Shown: piece by piece, positions 1 through 8,547 of the stretch
Layout: each line of letters starts with the position of its first letter
Numbering within the stretch: position 1 is the first letter of the stretch
NCBI RefSeq assembly: GCF_008086115.1
Contig: NZ_VSIY01000003.1
Span: 248,001 to 312,000, forward strand
DNA length: 64,000 nucleotides
Source of the DNA: Maritimibacter fusiformis
GTDB taxonomy: Bacteria > Pseudomonadota > Alphaproteobacteria > Rhodobacterales > Rhodobacteraceae
Direction: 5' to 3'
Program-made: the position numbers and the translations under genes
Notes under the pieces: model-generated
What the model was told of the DNA's origin: nothing
The model's database searches: none
What the model saw: only the letters and a program-made list of their open reading frames with translations

Positions 1-5
1 GGATC

Positions 6-989
6 ATGGACTCGATCAACCAATTCCTCATCGACATGTTCGGCCCCCTAGGCCCGCTCTACGCGGTCGGCGGGCTGGGCCTGGTGCTGGTCGTCGCGAC
101 TCTGCCGATGTTCCTGAAAAAGCAGGTCGATCCGCTCGACAAGCTCAGCCGGGAAAAGCACGAAGAGGCCGCGAAGTCCGACAAGCAGGGGCTGCGTTCC
201 AAGAAGAACGCACCCGACAAGATGCAGAAGCTCGAGAAATACAAGAGCTTCCTCGAACCCAACGACGAAGAGGAATACTCGGCCATCCAGCTCAAGCTGT
301 TGCAGGCGGGCTATCCCGGCAAGAACGCGGTGCGCAGCTTTCACTTCGCGCAATTCGCGCTCGGGCTGGGGATGCTGGTGCTCGGGGTCGGCTATGCGGT
401 GCTGAACTCGGCCACCGGCGAGACCACGACACAGTCTCTGATCCTGTCGGTGCTAATTCCGGGCGCGGTGGGCTACATGGCCCCGAAATACTGGGTCACG
501 CGCCGCGCCGAGACCCGCAAGGAAGAAATCACCAACGGCTTTCCCGACGCGCTCGACATGATGCTGGTCTGCGTCGAGGCCGGCCAGTCGCTGGACCAGT
601 CGATCATGCGCGTCGGCAAGGAGTTGCGGGCGGGCTTTCCCTCGCTGGCCGATGAATTCGAGATCGTCGCCTGGGAACTCAAGGCCGGCAAGGACCGCAT
701 CCAGGTGTTGCGCGACATGGGCGAACGCGCCGGGGTGCCGGATGTGGCCAGTTTCGTCACCGTTCTGATCCAGTCCGCCACTTTCGGCACCTCGATCGCC
801 GAGGCGCTGCGCGTCTATGCCGGCGAAATGCGCGACAAACGCGTGATGCGGGCCGAAGAGAAGGCAAATACCTTGCCCACCAAGATGACCCTTGCCACAA
901 TGATGCTGACCGTGCCGCCGCTTCTGATCATCCTGATCGGTCCGTCGGTCTACGCGGTCGGGGAGACACTGAGCAGCATCTCGTTCTAG
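6..989 (+). CDS. tadC: Tad pilus inner-membrane platform protein TadC
   Basis: The 327-residue protein belongs to the type II secretion F family and is the TadC half of the TadB/TadC inner-membrane platform that assembles Flp pili. Hydrophobic segments are seen near residues 115-135 and 145-160 and at the C-terminus (about 298-320). The cytoplasmic T2SSF domain lies between, with the family-typical stretch DMMLVCVEAGQSLDQS and a following LRDMGERAGVPDV. The ATG at 6 is the first base of the gene in this window, and the rest of the operon (tadA, tadB and so on) would lie to the left. Two TPR lipoproteins and a prepilin peptidase follow on the same strand, the usual Rhodobacterales order. Identity is secure from domain and context. 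Confidence 0.9.
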   Translation: MDSINQFLIDMFGPLGPLYAVGGLGLVLVVATLPMFLKKQVDPLDKLSREKHEEAAKSDKQGLRSKKNAPDKMQKLEKYKSFLEPNDEEEYSAIQLKLLQAGYPGKNAVRSFHFAQFALGLGMLVLGVGYAVLNSATGETTTQSLILSVLIPGAVGYMAPKYWVTRRAETRKEEITNGFPDALDMMLVCVEAGQSLDQSIMRVGKELRAGFPSLADEFEIVAWELKAGKDRIQVLRDMGERAGVPDVASFVTVLIQSATFGTSIAEALRVYAGEMRDKRVMRAEEKANTLPTKMTLATMMLTVPPLLIILIGPSVYAVGETLSSISF

Positions 990-1022
990 GGGACGGACAT
1001 CGCACGACCGAATGCATTCGCG

Positions 1023-1559
1023 TTGATGGCGCTGGCGGCGACGCTGGCGCTGTCGGCATGCGATGCCGGGCGCACCGCCGGCCCCTATGCGCCCGCCACG
1101 CTGCCCTATGGCGAGGGCAGCGTCGACGGGCTGATCGTCGGGCACCGGCTCATGGCGGCGGGGGAATATGAGCTGGCGCTGAAATCCTATCTGCGTTCGG
1201 CCGCCGACCAGGGCATCACCGTCGACGTGCTGTCGGCACTCGGCTCGGCCAACCTCAAGCTGGGCCGCCTGGGCCAGGCCGAGACCCTGCTGCGCCAGGC
1301 CACGCGCAAGGACCCCGAGTTCGTGCCGGCCTGGAACAACCTGGGCGTCGTGCTGATGGAAACCGGCCAGGTCGCCGAGGCGGCGCGGGTGTTTCGCATC
1401 GCCTACGGGCTCGACAGTGGCAAAACGGACTCCATCAAGGAAAACCTTACCTTGGCGCTCGCAAAAGTCGAAAATATCGCATATGGTGAAGACGATACCG
1501 CGACGTTCGCACTGATGCGCCGGGGGCAAGGCGACTACCTGCTCCTGACCAATCAATAA
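1023..1559 (+). CDS. tadD: TPR lipoprotein of the Tad pilus operon (TadD-like)
   Basis: The product has a lipoprotein signal ending in the lipobox LSAC, then tetratricopeptide repeats (for example the helix pair around LSALGSANLKLGRLGQAETL and WNNLGVVLMETGQVAEAARV). TadD proteins are outer-membrane-associated lipoproteins needed for Flp pilus assembly. The start is uncertain. TTG 1023 and ATG 1026 give a signal peptide without a positive n-region and lack a nearby ribosome site. The clear AGGGGA at 988-993 sits five bases before an ATC codon at 999, which would add the residues ARPNAFAL with an arginine. It lies 33 nt behind tadC. Gene identity rests on TPR, lipobox and context. Confidence 0.78.
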   Translation: MMALAATLALSACDAGRTAGPYAPATLPYGEGSVDGLIVGHRLMAAGEYELALKSYLRSAADQGITVDVLSALGSANLKLGRLGQAETLLRQATRKDPEFVPAWNNLGVVLMETGQVAEAARVFRIAYGLDSGKTDSIKENLTLALAKVENIAYGEDDTATFALMRRGQGDYLLLTNQ

Positions 1560-1600
1560 AAAGCGGCGCGCGGCCCGAGCAGGATAAGGACGCAGGCAAG

Positions 1601-2461
1601 ATGCGCCACAGGATACTTGTTTCTCTCTGCCTCGGCAGCGCGATGGTGCTGTCGGCATGTGAACAGATGACCGACGAAGAGGTCGAACGCGCCGTCGCCG
1701 GCGTCAACGTGATCGACGAATCGAACCTCAACGACATCATGTTGACGGTCGGCGACCCGAACGAGGCGGTCTCATACTTCACGCGCTCGGTGGCGCAATA
1801 CCCCGACCGCATCGATCTCAAGCGCGGACTGGCGAAATCGCTGGTGCGCGCGCGCAAGCCGGCCGAGGCGGTCACCGTCTGGTCGCAGATCGTCGCGTCG
1901 CCCGAAGTGACCAGCGAAGACCGCGTGGACCTGGCCGATGCCCTGATCCGCGCCGGCGACTGGACCAAGGCCAAGGACGCATTGAACCAGATCCCGCCGA
2001 CCCACGAGACCTTCGACCGCTACCGGCTCGAGGCGATGGTGGCGGACGCGAGCGAGGAATGGTCGCGCGCCGATACCTTCTATGAAACCGCCGTGGGCCT
2101 GACCACCCAGCCCGCCGGCACCCTGAACAACTGGGGCTATTCCAAGCTGACGCGCGGCGACTATGCCGGTGCCGAAAAGCTGTTCCTCGAGGCACTGACC
2201 TACGATCCCAAGATGTTCACCGCCAAGAACAACCTGGTGATGGCGCGCGGCGCGCAGCGCAAATACGACCTGCCGGTGATGAACATGACCCAGATCGAAC
2301 GCGCGCGCCTCTTGCACACGCTGGCGCTGGCGGCGGTCAAGCAGGGCGATCTGACCATGGGCAAGACCCTGTTGCAGGAGGCCGTCGACACCCACCCGCA
2401 GCATTTCGACGAAGCGGTGCGCTCGTTGCGGGCCCTGGAAGCGAACGTGGCGAACGGCTGA
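1601..2461 (+). CDS. second TPR lipoprotein of the Tad operon
   Basis: The 286-residue protein begins MRHRILVSLCLGSAM and has lipobox LSAC, so it is exported and lipidated at the cysteine. TPR-like helices run through most of its length (for example AVSYFTRSVAQYPDRIDLKRG and NNWGYSKLTRGDYAGAEKLF). It is a longer paralogue of the preceding gene, and either could be the functional TadD. Its stop codon overlaps the start of the prepilin peptidase gene by one base, indicating translational coupling. Likely role: periplasmic or outer-membrane assembly factor for Flp pili. Confidence 0.8.
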   Translation: MRHRILVSLCLGSAMVLSACEQMTDEEVERAVAGVNVIDESNLNDIMLTVGDPNEAVSYFTRSVAQYPDRIDLKRGLAKSLVRARKPAEAVTVWSQIVASPEVTSEDRVDLADALIRAGDWTKAKDALNQIPPTHETFDRYRLEAMVADASEEWSRADTFYETAVGLTTQPAGTLNNWGYSKLTRGDYAGAEKLFLEALTYDPKMFTAKNNLVMARGAQRKYDLPVMNMTQIERARLLHTLALAAVKQGDLTMGKTLLQEAVDTHPQHFDEAVRSLRALEANVANG

Positions 2462-2958
2462 TGGCCTTCGCCCAATCCGCCGCGGTCTCGCTGTGGTTCC
2501 TGCCCTTCGCCACGCCCATCGCGCTCTGGGTCGCCTGGAGCGACATGGCGCGGATGAAGATCCCCAACAAGGCGGTGATGGCGCTGGTGGCGGTCTATGC
2601 GCTGGTCGGGCTGATCGCGCTGCCGCTCGAGGATTACCTGTGGCGCTTCGCCCACTTGGCGGTGGTCCTGGTGATCGGCTTCGTCGCCAATGCCGCCCGG
2701 CTTCTGGGCGCGGGCGACGCCAAGTTCGCCGCCGCGATGGCGCCATTCATCGCGCTGCCGGACGCGGTGACCTTCATCTACCTCTTCGCCGCCACGCTGA
2801 TCGCGGGCTTTGCCGTGCACCGGCTTGCCCGCGCCATCCCGATGATCCGCGGCCTCGCCCCCGGCTGGGAAAGCTGGACGCGCAAGGATTTCCCGATGGG
2901 CCTGTGCCTGGGCAGCGCACTGGTGATCTACCTCGCCGCGTCGGTTCTGACAGGCTGA
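2461..2958 (+). CDS. cpaA: A24 prepilin peptidase (TadV/CpaA type)
   Basis: This 165-residue polytopic protein is a short-form type IV prepilin peptidase of aspartate-protease family A24, which cleaves the leader of Flp prepilins at the inner membrane. Both catalytic aspartates are visible: one in WSDMARMKIPN and one in the GAGDAKF motif (family consensus GxGDxK). It lacks the N-terminal methyltransferase domain of long PilD proteins, as is normal for TadV/CpaA. The start overlaps the stop of the preceding lipoprotein gene. It closes the Tad operon, and the next gene converges on the opposite strand 13 nt away. Confidence 0.87.
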   Translation: MAFAQSAAVSLWFLPFATPIALWVAWSDMARMKIPNKAVMALVAVYALVGLIALPLEDYLWRFAHLAVVLVIGFVANAARLLGAGDAKFAAAMAPFIALPDAVTFIYLFAATLIAGFAVHRLARAIPMIRGLAPGWESWTRKDFPMGLCLGSALVIYLAASVLTG

Positions 2959-2971
2959 CGCGGTCTCGCCC

Positions 2972-4597
2972 CTAGCCCTTGGCGAACAGGATATAGGTCT
3001 CGGTCCGGCGCACCTCGTTCAGCGTCGCCCCCGCATCCTCGACCGCCTCGAGCACCTGCGCGCGCACGGGCGGCGACATCGCGCAAAGCGGCACCAGCAG
3101 AAAGTCGGCATTCTCGAACCCCGGCAACCCGCCGTAATACCACGGCGCCCCATGCTTGAGCGGTTCGAACGCACCGTAAAGCCAGAAGCTCGACAGGATG
3201 TCGGCGACAAAAGCACTTTTGCCCTCGGTGAGACCCGAGGCTTTCAGATCGTCGCTGATCGCCCGGAACCATGTCACCATGCCCAGATCGATGGCGCAAA
3301 TCGGCAGTTCCTCGCCTTGAAACGTGACCATCAGATCCTCGCGCGCCGTCGGATCGACATAGGCGGCAAACGGCGAGCCCGGCCCGTCGAGCGGCACTTT
3401 CCCGTCCACCCGCTCAACCCGCCGCGTCGGGGTGAAAAGATCCTCGTGCACCCCCGAACCGGGCAGAATCGCCGAATAGTCCTCGGCCGCCACGGCAAGG
3501 TGGCGAAACGGGCTGTAGGCCAGGTTGAGCGCCGATGGCGCGGCGAAGGCAAACAGCGCCACCGCCGCCAGCCCGATCCCCTTGCCGACGTTCCAGCCCA
3601 TCGCGTTGCGGATCTCGCGCCCCGGCTCCAGCATGATCAGCATCAGCCCGACCAGCCCGATCCACTGGGGATCGTTGCCGAAATTCTGGTAGGTGACATA
3701 GGCGAACCCGGGCAACAGCAGCAGCAGCACCAGCCCCTCACGCATCCGCCCGGCCTGGCGCAGCAGGATGACCGCGGCCAGCGCCACCAGGTTGCCGCCG
3801 AGATAGGCCGGCGCGCTCAGGATCGCGGGCAAGGCCAGCCCGGGCTGGGCGCGCACGTCCGAGCCCGCGACCGTCGCCAGGTCGCGCAGATAGGCCAGCC
3901 AGAACATCGGCGTGCCGGCCATCAGCGTCACCACCGCCGCCACCGCCATTCCCGCCAGCACGGCCACCCCGATCACCCGCCAGGCCCGCGCCGCGATCAG
4001 CGCGATCAGCACCGCCGGCAGGAACGCGACCGCATAGGTCACCTTGAGCAGCACCAGCCCCGCCAGCGCCAGCCCGATCACCAGCCCGTCCGCCACCGGG
4101 CGTTCCGGCCCCCGCGCGGGCAAGACCGCAAGCGCGATCGCCAGATAGGCCAGCGCCCAGGCCCAGCGGTTGTAGTGCATTGAAAAAGATACGGAAGACT
4201 CTGTCTCGCCATGCACCAGCGCCAGGATCAGGACCAGCGAAAAGCCCCCGAACAGCGCCCCCCAACCGGGTGTGAAGCGGCTGTGCGACACCCACCAGAT
4301 CGCCGGCAGCAGCACCGCCGCGACCAGCACCTGCGACATGAGCAGCGCCTGCCCGATGCCCCAGCCCAGCTTGACGATGAGCGCGATCGGCGCCACCGCC
4401 AGCACCCCGATCGGGGTCTGGAAATCGAGGTGCGGCCAATCCCCCGCCGCCATGCGCAGCACCATCTGCATCAGGTGCAGCGTGTCGCCCTCGTGCTTGG
4501 CGATGTAGAACCCGCCCTTGGCCAGCGTCACGGCCGACAGCGCCACCGCCACCGCAACCAGAAACGCGCCCAGCGCCACCCCGTTCGATCTGCCCAT
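2972..4597 (-). CDS. polytopic membrane protein of unknown function
   Basis: The 541-residue product has roughly ten hydrophobic membrane segments covering about residues 8-370, and a soluble C-terminal region (about 375-541). The motif KHEGDTLHL follows the first membrane segment, a position where GT-C glycosyltransferases of the PMT/ArnT type carry an acidic catalytic loop. The layout resembles family 39-like membrane glycosyltransferases, but I see no diagnostic signature. The C-terminal part contains short hydrophobic patches and ends in ETYILFAKG. It stands alone, convergent with the Tad operon and divergent from the ATPase gene at 4751. Membrane protein: certain. Function: a guess. Confidence 0.6.
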   Translation of the reverse strand: MGRSNGVALGAFLVAVAVALSAVTLAKGGFYIAKHEGDTLHLMQMVLRMAAGDWPHLDFQTPIGVLAVAPIALIVKLGWGIGQALLMSQVLVAAVLLPAIWWVSHSRFTPGWGALFGGFSLVLILALVHGETESSVSFSMHYNRWAWALAYLAIALAVLPARGPERPVADGLVIGLALAGLVLLKVTYAVAFLPAVLIALIAARAWRVIGVAVLAGMAVAAVVTLMAGTPMFWLAYLRDLATVAGSDVRAQPGLALPAILSAPAYLGGNLVALAAVILLRQAGRMREGLVLLLLLPGFAYVTYQNFGNDPQWIGLVGLMLIMLEPGREIRNAMGWNVGKGIGLAAVALFAFAAPSALNLAYSPFRHLAVAAEDYSAILPGSGVHEDLFTPTRRVERVDGKVPLDGPGSPFAAYVDPTAREDLMVTFQGEELPICAIDLGMVTWFRAISDDLKASGLTEGKSAFVADILSSFWLYGAFEPLKHGAPWYYGGLPGFENADFLLVPLCAMSPPVRAQVLEAVEDAGATLNEVRRTETYILFAKG

Positions 4598-4750
4598 TCT
4601 GCCCTCGGTCGGTTCTTGTTAATTGTCCCGCAAGATGTCTGGTGCAGGGTTACATGGCAAACTATTCCGGGTTTTTGTTGTCGAAATGGCAACCTGCAGG
4701 TAGAATCCCGGAAAAAATCAGGCAGAAACGATCAGGCAGCGAGCAGTGCC

Positions 4751-6064
4751 ATGAACATGCAGACCTCTCCCGGCGTCCAGGCGCCACCACCGCTTCGGAC
4801 GTTGGCCGACACTGGCTTGTCGCCGGTGATGATGCGCGACATCCTTCTGAAGACCATGTTCCGCATGAACGTGGAGATGATCACGCAGCTTGAACGGGTG
4901 CTGTGCCTGCCCACCCGGGTGGTGCAGGACCTCGTCGACGAGGCGCGCGGCCAGGGGCTGGTCGAGGCGATGGGCACGCTGCACGCGAACTCGGGCGGCG
5001 AGATGGGCTACCGGCTGTCGGACACCGGCAAGGCGCGCGCGCTCGATGCGCTCAGCCAGTCGGAATACTACGGCGCCATGCCGGTCCCGATGGAGCGTTA
5101 CGGCGAACAGGTCAAGCGCCAGTCGGTGCGCGACATGAAGATCACCCGCGAACAGTTGACCGGCGCAATGGGCCACCTGATCCTGCCGCCGGAACTTCTC
5201 GACCACCTCGGCCCGGCGGTCGGCTCGGGCCGCTCGATCCTGATGTATGGCCCGCCCGGCAACGGCAAATCCTCGATCTCCAACGGCATCCGCGACGCCT
5301 TGGGCGACAAGATCTACGTGCCCCGCGCGGTCGAATATTCCGGGCAGGTCATCACCGTCTATGACCCGATCGTGCATTCCAAGGCCGAGGACGTGGTCGA
5401 AGACCCCGGCGCGCTGCGGCGCACCGGCAACCGGTTCGACCGCCGCTATGTGCTTTGCGACCGGCCCACCGTGATCACCGGGGGCGAGCTGACGCTCGAC
5501 ATGCTCGACCTGGTCTACAACCCGGTCAGCCGCACCTATACCGCGCCGCTTCAATTCAAATCCACCGGCGGCGTGTTCATCGTCGACGACCTCGGGCGCC
5601 AGGCCGAACCGCCGCAGGCGCTGATCAACCGCTGGATCGTGCCGCTGGAGGAATCCAAGGACATCCTGGCGCTGCAATCGGGCGAGAAATTCGAGGTGCC
5701 GTTCGACACGCTGGTGATCTTCTCGACCAACTTCCACCCCAACAAGATCTTCGACAAGGCGGCGCTGCGCCGGATCTTCTTCAAGATCAAGATCGACGGC
5801 CCGGATCAGGAGGGGTTCCTCAAGATCTTCGCCATGGTCGCGCGCAAGAAGGGCATGCCGCTGGACGAGGCCGCGCTGGTGCATCTGCTCAAGCAGAAAT
5901 ACCCGACCATCGACAACATCTATGCCAACTACCAGCCGGTGTTCCTGATCGACCAGATGATGGCGATCTGCGACTTCGAGGGTATCCCCTACCAGATGAG
6001 CCCCGAGTTGATCGACCGGGCCTGGGCCAACATGTTCGTGCGCGAGGAAGAGATCGTGCACTAG
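4751..6064 (+). CDS. AAA+ ATPase with winged-helix N-terminal domain
   Basis: The 437-residue protein has Walker A GPPGNGKS (167-174), Walker B VFIVDD (275-280, with Asp where Glu is more usual), sensor 1 FSTN (324-327) and candidate arginine fingers R340/R341. Residues about 25-125 look like a helical or winged-helix DNA-binding domain (a segment with LERVLCLPTRVVQDLVDEA). The ATG at 4751 is chosen because the open frame upstream lies over the opposite-strand gene and its promoter. No transmembrane segments are seen. Its cellular task is unknown; the architecture suits a transcription-linked or remodelling ATPase, and proximity to Tad genes may be functional or accidental. Confidence 0.72.
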   Translation: MNMQTSPGVQAPPPLRTLADTGLSPVMMRDILLKTMFRMNVEMITQLERVLCLPTRVVQDLVDEARGQGLVEAMGTLHANSGGEMGYRLSDTGKARALDALSQSEYYGAMPVPMERYGEQVKRQSVRDMKITREQLTGAMGHLILPPELLDHLGPAVGSGRSILMYGPPGNGKSSISNGIRDALGDKIYVPRAVEYSGQVITVYDPIVHSKAEDVVEDPGALRRTGNRFDRRYVLCDRPTVITGGELTLDMLDLVYNPVSRTYTAPLQFKSTGGVFIVDDLGRQAEPPQALINRWIVPLEESKDILALQSGEKFEVPFDTLVIFSTNFHPNKIFDKAALRRIFFKIKIDGPDQEGFLKIFAMVARKKGMPLDEAALVHLLKQKYPTIDNIYANYQPVFLIDQMMAICDFEGIPYQMSPELIDRAWANMFVREEEIVH

Positions 6065-6151
6065 CGGTCCTGGGGCGGCCCGCGCGCCGCCCCTGCCCGG
6101 AAACGCAGCGGCCCGCTTTCCATCCCGCCGCCCGCGCCCTATCTTCGGGCG

Positions 6152-8545
6152 ATGACCGCCCTGCCCGCCCTGTTTTCCGACTGGTTCGCCCGCAAGGGCT
6201 GGCAGCCGCATGGGCATCAACACGCCATGCTGGCGCGCGCGAACGACCCCGCCACGCTGTTGATCGCGCCCACCGGTGGCGGCAAGACGCTTGCAGGATT
6301 CCTGCCTTCTCTGGTCGATCTGGCCGCGAATCCGCGCGGTGGCTTGCACACCTTATACATTTCCCCCCTCAAGGCGCTGGCCGCCGACATGCGCCGCAAC
6401 CTGACCGGGCCGATTGCCGAGATGGGGCTGGACATCCGCGTCGACGACCGCTCCGGCGACACCAGCCAGACCCGCAAGAAGGCCCAGCGCGCCGACCCGC
6501 CGCATATCCTGCTGACCACGCCCGAAAGCCTCGCGCTGCTTCTGAGCTACCCCGATGCGCCGCGCGTCTTTGCCGGGCTGAGGCGCGTCGTGGTCGACGA
6601 GTTGCACGCCCTGGCCGAAAGCAAGCGCGGCGACCAGTTCATGCTGCTTCTCACCCGGCTCGAGGCGCTGGCCCCCGGCCTTGCCCGCGTCGGGCTGTCG
6701 GCCACGGTCGAAGACCCGCCGGCGCTGGCGCGCTACCTCCACCCCGAGGGCTGCGAGATCGTCACCGCCGCCCCCGGCCCGGCCCCCGACATCGCCATGC
6801 TGACCACCGCGGCCCCGCCGCCCTGGTCCGGCGGCGGCGCGCGCCATGCCATCCCCGAGGTGCTGGCCCAGGTCGCCCGCCACAAGACCACGCTGATCTT
6901 TCACAACACCCGCGCCCAGGCCGAGATCTTCTTTCACCACCTGTGGTTGGCCAACACCGACAACCTGCCCGTCGCCATCCACCACGGCTCGTTATCGCGC
7001 GAGGCGCGGGGCCGGGTCGAGGCCGCCATGCTGGCCGGCGAGCTGCGCGCCATCGTCTGCACCGGCACGCTCGATCTGGGGCTGGACTGGGGCGATGTCG
7101 ACCTGGTGATCCAGGTCGGTGCGCCCAAGAACGTCAAGCGCCTGGTCCAACGCATCGGCCGCGCCAACCACCGCTACAACGCGCCGTCCAAGGCGCTGCT
7201 GGTGCCCGCCAACCGCTGGGAGGTGATCGAGTGCCAGGCGGCGATCGAGGCGGTCCATGCCCATGACCTCGACGGCGCGCCGCGCGGGCCGGGGCCGCGC
7301 GACGTGCTCTGCCAGCACATCCTGATCTGTGCCTGCTCGGCCCCGTTCGACGCGGACGCCCTCTTTGGCGAGGTCCGCCGCGCCGGCCCCTATGCCGGCC
7401 TCACCCGCGCCGCCTTCGATGCCTGCCTCGATTTCGTGGCCACCGGCGGCTATGCCCTGCGCGCCTATGACCGCTGGCAACGGCTGCAACGGCGCGCCGA
7501 CGGTCTGTGGCACCTGCGCGACCCGCGCTCGGCGCAGATGGTGCGCATGAACATCGGCACCATCCAGGACAGCGACACGCTCAAGGTCCGACTGCGTGGC
7601 CAGCGGTCGAACCTCGGCGAGGTCGAGGAAAGCTTTGCCGCCTCGTTGACCCCCGGCGACACCTTCCTGATCGGCGGCAGGATCGTGCGGTTCGAGAGCC
7701 TCAGGGAAATGCATGTCGAGGTAAGCCGCGACAAGGGCCGCAAGCCCAAGGTGGCGGTGTTCATGGGCACCAAGTTCTCGACCTCGACCCAGCTTTCGCA
7801 CCGCGTGCTCGACCTCATCAACCGGCGCGACCTCACCGCCCTGCCCGCCCACAGCCGCGACTGGATCGCGCTGCAGGCGCAGGTGTCGCGCCTGCCCGAG
7901 GCGGGCCGCGTGCTGGTCGAGAGCTTTCCCTACGAGGGCCGGGCACAGACCTGCATCTACGGCTTTGCCGGCAAGGGCGCGCAGCAGACGCTGGGGCTGA
8001 TCGCGACCCGGCGGATGGAGGACGCGGGGCTGGGGCCGCTGGGCTTCGTCGCCACCGACTATGCCACGCTGATCTGGTCGGTCGACCCGGTGCCCGACCC
8101 GGCCCGCCTGCTCGACCCCGAGGGGCTGCGCGACGGGCTGGAGGGCTGGCTGGCCGAAAACGCGCTGATGAAACGCGCCTTCAAGGCGGCGGCCACCATC
8201 GCCGGCCTGACCCCGCGCAACTTTCCCGGCAAGCGCGCCAATGCGCGCCAGGCCACGTTTTCTTCGGATATCCTCTACGACACCTTGCGCAAATACGACC
8301 CCGGCCACCTGCTGCTCGACGTGACCCGCGAAGAGGCGATGGCCGGGCTGATCGGCTTTGGCCGGATCGAGGAGATGCTGGCGCGCACCCGGGCGCGGGT
8401 CGATCACGTGACTACCGACCGCGTGACGCCCTTCGCCGCGCCCCTGTTTCTCGAGGTCGGGCGCGTCCCGGTCGAGGGCGCCGGCGCCGAGGCGCTGATC
8501 GCCGCCGAAGCCGCGCGCCTGATGGCCGAGGCCGGGCTGGCCTGA
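6152..8545 (+). CDS. Lhr-core type DEXH helicase (ligase-associated DNA damage response)
   Basis: The 797-residue superfamily 2 helicase has motif I APTGGGKT (Lys45), motif II DELH, SAT motif III and C-terminal helicase motifs including a QRIGRANHR stretch. The second half matches the Lhr-core family found in bacterial DNA-repair operons with an ATP-dependent ligase, an exonuclease and a phosphoesterase. These enzymes translocate 3' to 5' on single-stranded DNA. None of the usual partner genes is beside it: the next gene converges 2 nt away and encodes a Sel1 protein. The ATG at 6152 starts directly at the predicted N-terminus MTALPALFSDWF. Family assignment is firm, cellular role inferred. 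Confidence 0.87.
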   Translation: MTALPALFSDWFARKGWQPHGHQHAMLARANDPATLLIAPTGGGKTLAGFLPSLVDLAANPRGGLHTLYISPLKALAADMRRNLTGPIAEMGLDIRVDDRSGDTSQTRKKAQRADPPHILLTTPESLALLLSYPDAPRVFAGLRRVVVDELHALAESKRGDQFMLLLTRLEALAPGLARVGLSATVEDPPALARYLHPEGCEIVTAAPGPAPDIAMLTTAAPPPWSGGGARHAIPEVLAQVARHKTTLIFHNTRAQAEIFFHHLWLANTDNLPVAIHHGSLSREARGRVEAAMLAGELRAIVCTGTLDLGLDWGDVDLVIQVGAPKNVKRLVQRIGRANHRYNAPSKALLVPANRWEVIECQAAIEAVHAHDLDGAPRGPGPRDVLCQHILICACSAPFDADALFGEVRRAGPYAGLTRAAFDACLDFVATGGYALRAYDRWQRLQRRADGLWHLRDPRSAQMVRMNIGTIQDSDTLKVRLRGQRSNLGEVEESFAASLTPGDTFLIGGRIVRFESLREMHVEVSRDKGRKPKVAVFMGTKFSTSTQLSHRVLDLINRRDLTALPAHSRDWIALQAQVSRLPEAGRVLVESFPYEGRAQTCIYGFAGKGAQQTLGLIATRRMEDAGLGPLGFVATDYATLIWSVDPVPDPARLLDPEGLRDGLEGWLAENALMKRAFKAAATIAGLTPRNFPGKRANARQATFSSDILYDTLRKYDPGHLLLDVTREEAMAGLIGFGRIEEMLARTRARVDHVTTDRVTPFAAPLFLEVGRVPVEGAGAEALIAAEAARLMAEAGLA

Positions 8546-8547
8546 GC

